In this document: positions 56,549-64,000 of the stretch, piece by piece
How positions within the stretch are numbered: the first letter of the stretch is position 1
How the letters are laid out: every line of letters starts with the position of its first letter
Source of the DNA: Podospora bellae-mahoneyi
Lineage: Eukaryota > Ascomycota > Sordariomycetes > Sordariales > Podosporaceae
Reading direction: 5' to 3'
Assembly: GCF_035222275.1 (NCBI RefSeq)
Contig: NW_026946359.1
Location: 7,422,997 to 7,486,996, forward strand
DNA length: 64,000 bases
Notes under the pieces: generated by a model
What the model was told of the DNA's origin: nothing
What the model saw: the letters and a program-made list of their open reading frames with translations, nothing else
The model's database searches: none
Made by a program: the position numbers and the translations under genes

Positions 56549-57374
56549 CTAGTTAGGCCAAAGCTGCGGGCCAGGCATGGGCGCAAAGTTCGGGGGAGGT
56601 TTAGCCCAGCTGTCAAGCTGGATCGCCGGGTCACTGATCTTGTAACCGCCCGGGAAGCGGATAGTCGGACCGGGGCGCGTCCATTGTAATTGCTTGCGAT
56701 GTTGAGGTGAGCGCACTGGACGTACCACTCCTTCTGCCTGTACGGTGGCTAGAAAGAACCGTCAGCATCAACAGGCAGCGACAACCAGGAATTGGCTTTA
56801 AGACTTACGTGGACACTCATCTGCTCAATACGCATCAGATACTGGCCAGCGGGAATCTCAGACGGCAGACGGAATTGAAAGTTCTTCTTGTCGCGGGTGA
56901 GCCAGCCCTGGTCGGTGCCGTTCCAGGGCATCATCGTGCCGAGCTGGTAGACCTTGGAACCAGTCGCCCGAGCCATCATAGTCGCGGACGTCGCCGGGGG
57001 CTTTGAGAGGTAGATCTGGGAACGGGATCGTCGTCAGTATTTGTAACACAAAGTGATGTCAAATGCTTACAGTAACCGGTCCTGGGTGGTAGATGCCAAA
57101 GTCAAGGTGCAGGTTGAACCCAACAGTGTCTCGACCAGCAGTGACCTGTGCCGTCTTGGGCTCGCGGCGGTGTCTCCAGGAACCCTCGTTGCAGCGGAAG
57201 TCGGGTGAGTTGATCCAGTCGTTGTTGTGCGGCATAAAGCCGAAGTCGTGTTCACGGACATACTCAAAGGCGCCAGTGCGCACACCGTTGAGCATCAGGT
57301 GGGGAAAGAAAGTGCGCGGATGCCAGCTGAGGAGCAACCGCGAAGGCAGCCACGGTAATGGTAGGGAAGTGCAT
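56549..57374 (-). pseudogene. AA9 lytic polysaccharide monooxygenase with several frameshifts
   Basis: Start MHFPTITVAAFAVAPQLASA is a signal peptide, and the next residue is the copper-binding His1 expected in AA9. Immediately after HF the frame shifts; FPHLMLNGVRTGAFEYVREH, DFRCNEGSW and GFNLHLDFGIYHPGPVT follow, the last carrying the second His ligand in the HxGPV motif. An intron lies near 57002-57070. After it, IYLSK shifts to APGDVRDYDGSGDWF, and that shifts to KVYQLGTMMPWNGTDQGW. FRLPSEIPAGQYLMRIEQMS, then a second intron, leads to EWYVQCAHLNI with the axial Tyr. One more shift precedes IRFPGGYKISDP and the C-terminus PQLWPN. At least four single-base shifts. The ancestral enzyme cleaved cellulose oxidatively. 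Confidence 0.8.
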
Positions 57375-58480
57375 TGTGACCAGCGCTCTCAGGGGTAATA
57401 GTGATAGAGGTTGAGGATGAGCTGAAGAAGATTGGAACAGACAAGACCGAGAGTAGCCCTTTTTATGCTTTTCACTTTTACATCTAAGCCCCAACTGCCG
57501 TAGATTTCCATTTGAAGCGCTTGTGATGGCTGTTCGCGTACTCGGTTGACCCAAGAGTGGGCTTCTTCTAGATCTGGTAGCTAACCAGGGGCAACAACTG
57601 GTACTGTGCACGTAGCATTCTTAGGTATGGACAAGCTAAGGCACATATGTCAATCTCAAGCCGCGCTTACAGAGTTGACCTATTTGGAAACCTGGAGTGG
57701 AAGTGGTCCGGAACGGAACAATTTTGTTTCTTCAAGTCTACCTCGATTGTTCCTTATTCCAGGGATAGCTATTGCGCAACAAATGACCTGGAATTTCGAC
57801 AAGAGACTTACAACCTCTTTGAAGCTGCTTGGCTTAGGGGTCCGATTTCAATCTGGTTCAACTGATTATCGTGAAGACTAGCGATATCTTACTGACTCTG
57901 ATAGATAATATCTTTTCTAGTCCTTGAGCAACAAAGCGCGACTCTTGTACTGTCAACAATTGTCCTCCAAATGGCTTCTGACCCAACACACTCACTTGAC
58001 ATAAACTCAACATCAAGACCCCATCGGCCCCAAAGATGAGAGGCTCCAACGGTCGGCAGTTCATATTAGCGACGTCGTAGTCGCTTCAACTGAACCTGAA
58101 ACGACGCAGCGGTACAAAGCGCGCCAATCAGGTACGTCCCGTCTTCTGGTTAAACTCCACCACCACGGTCACGGATGGAGGCTGTCCGGGAATTTGATGT
58201 TGACTAGGTACCATCCGGGAATGAGCTTCATCAACTTACCAAACAAAACAAATCTCTGCCGATTCTGTGATGAATATATCAAATGTGAAATGTTTTGCTT
58301 CTGCGCCAATCCTGGCATAGCATTCTTATGATGATATAGACACCCATCAACGTGGCCTTGGGCTCATGATCATCCATCTACCTATATAAATCACCACATC
58401 GTTGTTCTTACACCACTGACACTGCCCATCCTCCAACCTCACTTCCACATCCAGCCCTGACCACACAGGGCCCTCCCATC
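57375..58480. other. Intergenic, no certain gene
   Basis: A 72-codon plus-strand frame starting at 57647 (MSISSRAYRVDLFGNLEWKW) has a protein-like composition but no recognised family, splice partner or repeat. Nothing else supported. Confidence 0.35.
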
Positions 58481-58877
58481 ATGGTAGCCCTTTCCTCCAT
58501 CCTCTCCGCCTCCTCGCCATTTCAACCACTCTGGTCCATGCCCTCCCATGCACCACCCCACAAACCTCAGCCAATATGAATCTCGTCCAAGCCCGTCAAA
58601 TCTCCAACCCTCCCCTGGCTGCGGTAAACCCCTTTCTCCTCCGGCGTCCGCAGCATAACCGTCAACGGTCGCCAAAGACAATTCATCGTCCGCATCCCCA
58701 ACAACTACAGCCCCAACGCCGGGGAGGGGGAGCGGGATACATATCAAGACTAACTATAACGGGTGCAAGAGTGGGTATCCGGTGACGTGGATTCCTTTTC
58801 ATGGGGGCCATTGGCCGGGGGCGGTTGATAATGGTCCCGAGAGCGGTGCTAGGTCTTGGGTTCCGGGGGAGATTTAG
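58481..58877 (+). pseudogene. Feruloyl esterase relic with a large internal deletion
   Basis: The 5' part gives an N-terminal region and [20 protein letters not shown], the first strand of the CE1 esterase fold (compare [20 protein letters not shown] in the intact gene at 29059-30162). After a GGGAGGGGGAG stretch the sequence jumps to HIKTNYNGCKSGYPVTWIPF, HGGHWPGAVDNG and ARSWVPGEI, which is the catalytic-His region and the end of the same fold. The nucleophile elbow and acid region between them are missing, a loss of roughly 150-200 codons. Frames differ on the two sides and a TAG at 58875-58877 closes it. No CBM1 is visible. Confidence 0.75.
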
Positions 58878-59062
58878 GAGTTTCTTTACTCAGCCGCAGC
58901 TTGCGAACTAGGTAGAAGGGGTGGGTTGATGCCGGTGGTGAGTACTCATTCGAAAACATACTCCCTTGTTACCCCATCTTGAAAATAGGAAACGCTGTTT
59001 GCTTCCTCCTTTGTAGAAGCTTATCCTTCAGTATCTTCCTCCAACTGTTAATGCTGGCGCAA

Positions 59063-60930
59063 TTATAAGTCCGTACGCTGCTTCAAAACCCTTCCCATCT
59101 CGGACAGACCCGATGTATTGTCCGCTTGCTCTTTCTGCAGCGTAATAAGGAGTACCTGAAGGTTCTTATACCGAGTTGGCGGATTATTCTCAAAGTCGTC
59201 ATTGGAGCTCGGCATTCGGTACTGATCGAAAGTGATATGCCCAATCCTATCTTCGTCATCCTCCCACTCTTCGTCGCGTAACCCAAGCACGCGAAGTGTG
59301 TAGCAGGGCATGTCCTGGGCAGACGCATACCCGCTTTTCCAGAACCGGTGGGGAATAGCGACCTCTTTGGTGAGGCCCTCCAGCTTCAGAGATGAACAGT
59401 TTGGAAGCGGTCGACCGAACTGGGCACACTCCGGCCAAGCTTGAATTTCGAAGCGATCGTGCGTCTTGATCATACCTGCCTCCTGTGGGCCTCCGTACTT
59501 GAAGGGGCATGTCACACCACCATCAAAAGCCATCCAGGTCCAGCTCGGAAGCTCAGCCAGTTTCTCAGACCGTGGATCAGCTCCGTATTTAGTGTGCCAG
59601 AGAAGATCCATGTGAGCTGTGGAACGGAATAGGCCCAGTGCGTAGTCTTGCAGGCTAGAGTCATGGCGAGTGAATTTCTCTCTAACGGCGTGAATGGCCA
59701 GAGGTTTATCCTCCACCAATGTCAACCGGCGTGATGAAAACCACTGGATAATGGTTCCCCAACGCCAAATCTTTGCTGATGAATTCGGATCACCAGGAGA
59801 AAGTCTTTGTATGTATTGCTTCTGCCGATCAGACATCTCCCGCAACTCAAGCATTTCTTCTAGGTAGACGCCTTCAAGATAATGCATTGGACCAGGATCC
59901 CCGCATGACCAAAATGCTTCACGTCAGACCCAGTACGGTTGCAGACATGTGTATATGAGCAATCGTGGAGATAGAACTGTCTCTTGAATGTCCAGCCTCT
60001 TGTATGCAGGGCTCCCGGTCTTGGAACCAGAAGGAGAGTTGTCGATTTCTTTCGACCAGAAGCTCTGAAACCCTGCCCGGCGTGCTTTGACAAGTATCAA
60101 CTCACTTTCCCCTGGAAAAGCAAAGGCACCTCGAAGAAGTCAGACTCGCGATATTCGGTAAACAGACGTTCGAGGAAGCCCTCAGCACAGTAACTAGCGT
60201 TAGAAGCCGATAGCGTTAGATATGCATTCGCGTAAATCGCCCCCATTCGAGCGATCTAATGGTTTCTATCGCTATCGTTGTCCTGGATAATATAAAGTGC
60301 GTTGACCTATAGGAACTAAACTCTAAGCTCTTTTAGAACCGAGACTACGTTTTAGATTGTCTTTGGGAGTAATTGTAAAGAAATTCGACTTTCGTTATCG
60401 GTGGTGGTTATGACTATTGATTTCTTTTTAGGTACTAGCTTCGGCCGGGCCACCCCAACAGTAGCTGAATGCATTGTATCGCTTTTGCGCCTGCAGGTCG
60501 AGACCGGCATAATCCGTATATCGGGAAAAGATATCTGCACTTAAGACGGAGAGAAGGCGTCTAGGCATGTCGGAGGCGTTATCTGTGACATCTCTGCATG
60601 ATGTATGGTTGCCGTCGCAACGTTGTATCCAACGTTTGAGGATAGAGAAAGTCGTAGTTAGATCAACAGGCCGCGGAAGCGCGACCACATGCGCTGCGGC
60701 AGACGTTCCTGTACCAAAGAACTTCGTAGGTGATGTAAGGCTCAAGGGAAACAATACAATCATACTAAAGTCTGCGGCAAGGGTTACGTAATGGATGGTG
60801 GTGGCGGTGTAAGGATACACATATAGCGAGAGCCAAATTTTTAGACTGTATAAAGTCTCTGAATCATTCTGGGCTCCTTCCAGCAGGCTATCTTCTTCAG
60901 ATCGCCGCCTTAGGTCCGGTCTGCCCATGC
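59063..60930 (-). pseudogene. HET-domain protein, RIP-type nonsense codons in the HET core
   Basis: The 5' part (60930-60428) includes WIQRCDGNHTSCRD, MPRRLLSVLSADIF and the HET landmark YNAFSYCWGG. From about 60440 to 60200 the DNA is AT-biased. HET motifs continue as LPKTI, VNALYIIQDNDSDRNH and IARMGAIYANAYLTLSASNA, but with TAA/TAG at positions where Gln, Arg or Trp are expected. After FLERLFTEYRESDFFEVPLL the C-terminal part includes RGWTFKRQF and the long open stretch 59887-59063 (MHYLEGVYLEEMLELREMSD, LPSWTWMAFDGGV). HET domains mediate vegetative incompatibility cell death. This copy cannot encode the full domain. Confidence 0.78.
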
Positions 60931-61471
60931 AGGAGGGCGATAACCGCCGCGAGACCCGCGGTTGTGTGTGCCATGCGCAGCTCGACTTCCTTCGGCAATA
61001 GTATTCCGTAAGCCTTCTCCGCTCTGTCGATCAATCCTTGGATCTGGATGCACATTGTACAAGACGACTGGCGGAGGTGATCTCTCGTGCATTTGGAGAA
61101 ATTGTGACTTTAATAGAAAATCCGGTTATTTCGTAAAGGCTTATCAAATTTTATATCAATTTTATTAGTATAATCCTTAGATATATACTATTTATATTTC
61201 TACTAACCTGGCTAACCAGTAATTCCTTAACGACTGGTTTACTTTATACGACGTTTTTAGTAGTCCTTGGTGGACTCGGACCTGGGTCTACCAAGAGTTC
61301 ATCTTATCTTCCAATATTTATCTCCTGTATAGCCGATCCTCTATCCTGTGGAAACGACTGTCCGAGGTGCTCCCTACCCTGCAGAAATATAGCTACTTTC
61401 CTTACTTTGGACCTGCTATAACGGAGCGATAAGCTAAGTGGCTGATATAAATAATATTATTAACTTTTTTC
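60931..61471. other. Region between two HET relics, no gene recognised
   Basis: Mixed composition; 61110-61250 is AT-rich with frequent TpA. No domain motif. It may hold the lost 5' part of the plus-strand HET relic. Confidence 0.35.
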
Positions 61472-61816
61472 GTGATCAGTAAACTGCGATTTGACCGGGT
61501 TGGGCCGTTCGACTTGATGGATCTGTTGTCTCAGTCTCGGCATCTGCAGAGTAGCGATGGCCGCGACAGGATCTATGCTTTTCTTGGTCTTGTCCGTGAG
61601 GATTACGGTATACTGCCGGATTACTCTCCTGAAAATACTATGGAAAAGCTTTTGGTGGATATTGTAACTCGGGTCGTTTTGCAAGACAGGACGTTAGATA
61701 TTCTGTCGGATGTATGTAGGGTGAGAGGTAAACTGTCTTCTTTACTTCCTTCTTGGGTCCCAGACTGGATCATAAAGGCCTGCGTCTGCCTTTACCGAGG
61801 ACAATTCCTGGGATAA
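61472..61816 (+). pseudogene. Fragment of a second HET-type protein
   Basis: Reads LMDLLSQSRHLQSSDGRDRI, YAFLGLVREDYGILPDYSPE and LLPSWVPDWIIK. The order (a DGRDRIYAFLGL helix, PDYS, then LPSWVPDW) is the region that follows the HET domain in fungal HET/HET-6-like proteins. No HET core is present upstream within the AT-rich stretch. Downstream, 61913-62146 (GGLFLADKIYF, then GPFVLYYAGDEYRLLRRLEA) may be its continuation in another frame. It lies on the opposite strand to the HET gene at 59063. Confidence 0.65.
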
Positions 61817-62146
61817 TAATGATTAGTCTGCCCTGATTTTCCTTCGAACTGTTGATACTGGAAGGCTAGAAGTTTAAGGGTTTTATATTGGAGTGCCTCG
61901 AAAGGGGAAAGATTGGGTGGTTTGTTCCTAGCCGATAAGATATATTTCGTTAGTAGGAAGGTCGCGATAAACTATGGGATATTGTCGGCTCCGGGTCCGT
62001 TTGTTTTGTATTATGCTGGGGACGAGTACCGGCTTTTAAGGAGGCTCGAGGCGCACCATCTGGATACGCTAGTGTGGAAAATCTCATCAAGCTGGAAGGC
62101 CTGTAGATGTAAACTGTGGTCCTTTTATAATTCCTTGTCTCTTTAG

Positions 62147-62598
62147 ATATCGTTTCTGTTCGAACTTTCCTAGAGCCGCAGATGGAGGGCAGGTTACCTT
62201 GAGAGGGCCTGGGAAGTGCGGCGGATTGAGTTTGGGGTCCGGGTGTGAGAGAAGACGTGCCTTCTTGTTCTACGCTCCTGCTGCGCTACCAGCAAGAGTG
62301 GCAAGGTAGGTATTATAGGTACCTAGGCAGTCACTCTTGTCCTGCTTCACTGCAAATCCTCTCGCACCATACGGTACCCAATTGGGGTGCGTTTATGGAA
62401 GTCGCGTTGCTATTGTAAAATTTGCATTTTGACACGAAATGTCCAGCAATTTTTATCACAGAAAGCTTGACTGCGACATTTTTCTTGTATGTACTATCTC
62501 GGGGCTAGTTACATGAGGTTGATTTCCTTTTACGTAATTTGCTTTTCCCTTCTGATATCCTTTCTATAATTTAGTTATTGTCTCTCCTCGAGTTAGGC
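62147..62598. other. Intergenic, no gene recognised
   Basis: Contains a short imperfect palindrome-like pair around CACTCTTGTCCTGC and GCAAGAGTGGCAAGG near 62290-62345. No coding signal. Confidence 0.35.
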
Positions 62599-63342
<744 letters not shown>

Positions 63343-64000
63343 GATAGCTGTGAACAAAAGTTGTGATGCAGAAGCTGTGTCTCTGATCTGGTGGCCTGAG
63401 GGATGGACGAAGGAAGTGTTTATACCCATTAAGGCGGTTTGGGCTACCGGCATTTGCCTTGCATAAGGAAGCTCCCATCACACGACACCAATACATTTAG
63501 ATGATGCAAGTCCGATATACTGAAATGGTGAGAAAACACACAAACAACCACAACACCACAAAAAATACCCTCAACAGGGCTCTGAATGAACACACCCAGG
63601 TGGCAGTGGCTCGCCTGCAGGCCGCACTTCACGTAGGACAACAAAGACTCTGTGGGCTCGCAGACCACACAGTAAGCACCGGATTGGCCTGATCAGAGGC
63701 CAGAACTGCCTGCACGCATGCAAGGCACAAAATACGAAGAAAATAAAGTCGATGCTCTGTCTAAAATAGAATGTCCGAAGCAGACCGTTTATATACATGA
63801 CCCTGAACCCCCGATCCCCAGAGAACCCCACTTCCTTACTCATGCCCTCTGGGCCTGTGGTTGCACCCCAAAACAATACAACGTCGGGCTTTTTATCTCG
63901 CAGCTAAAGCCAAAATATGTTCTATGGTAAAGACATATGTACGCGCTAGTTGTGATGATTGCTTAATATATTTTGATGCTATTCGCTTTGACAGTCTAGC
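63343..64000. other. Upstream of the GH11 gene to the window end, no gene recognised
   Basis: Open frames on both strands (for example 63501-63692 and 63571-63876) show no motifs. The right edge of the window may cut a gene, but nothing supports one. Confidence 0.35.

Overview
The window reads as nuclear DNA of a filamentous ascomycete, most likely a Sordariomycete. Genes carry short introns (about 54-85 nt) with GTAAGT-type donors and CTAAC branch points. The gene families are typical of that group: HET, NACHT and AAA/DUF7025 proteins, lineage-specific hypotheticals and plant-cell-wall enzymes (AA9 LPMO, GH11 xylanase, CBM1 feruloyl esterase). Repeated DNA carries heavy C-to-T mutation of the RIP type. 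The species is not assigned.

Layout. 0-8 kb: the 3' end of a caspase-type protein, a decayed small gene, a DUF6594 membrane protein, a TauD/TfdA dioxygenase and a NACHT-C2H2 NLR-like gene. 9-14 kb: an orphan ORF, a membrane-anchored kelch protein and a cysteine-rich small secreted protein. 14.8-21.6 kb: a DUF7708-type STAND-like gene bracketed by two arrays of the same ~22-bp minisatellite, with a divergent AAA/DUF7025 ATPase beyond. 22-30 kb: a phytase-like pseudogene with an internal RIP patch, a two-TM membrane protein, two small unknowns and an intact feruloyl esterase with CBM1. 31-33.3 kb: a truncated AAA/DUF7025 relic and a truncated membrane-protein tail, separated by an 823-bp transposon with 134-bp inverted repeats. 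33.4-38.7 kb: a lipocalin-like gene, a frameshifted multi-TM protein and a C2H2 protein. 39.3-49.6 kb: an AT-rich island holding a RIP-mutated copy of that transposon, CpG-free AT DNA, a 7.5-kb RIP-mutated Ty3/Gypsy element and an unmutated inverted solo LTR. 49.7-64 kb: a broken NACHT gene, a gene with a cysteine-rich C-terminus, another unknown, a broken AA9 LPMO, a deleted feruloyl-esterase relic, two HET relics and a broken GH11 xylanase.

The region looks like an accessory, rapidly decaying compartment enriched in NLR/HET-type genes (self/non-self recognition or immunity in fungi) and secreted hydrolases. Intact multi-exon genes sit next to genes broken by single-base indels, often near short homopolymers, or by C-to-T nonsense codons. 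Genuine decay and assembly indels cannot be separated from the sequence alone. The best candidates for something undescribed are the minisatellite-bracketed DUF7708 gene paired with the divergent AAA ATPase, and the RIP boundaries that fall inside the two LTRs of the Gypsy element.
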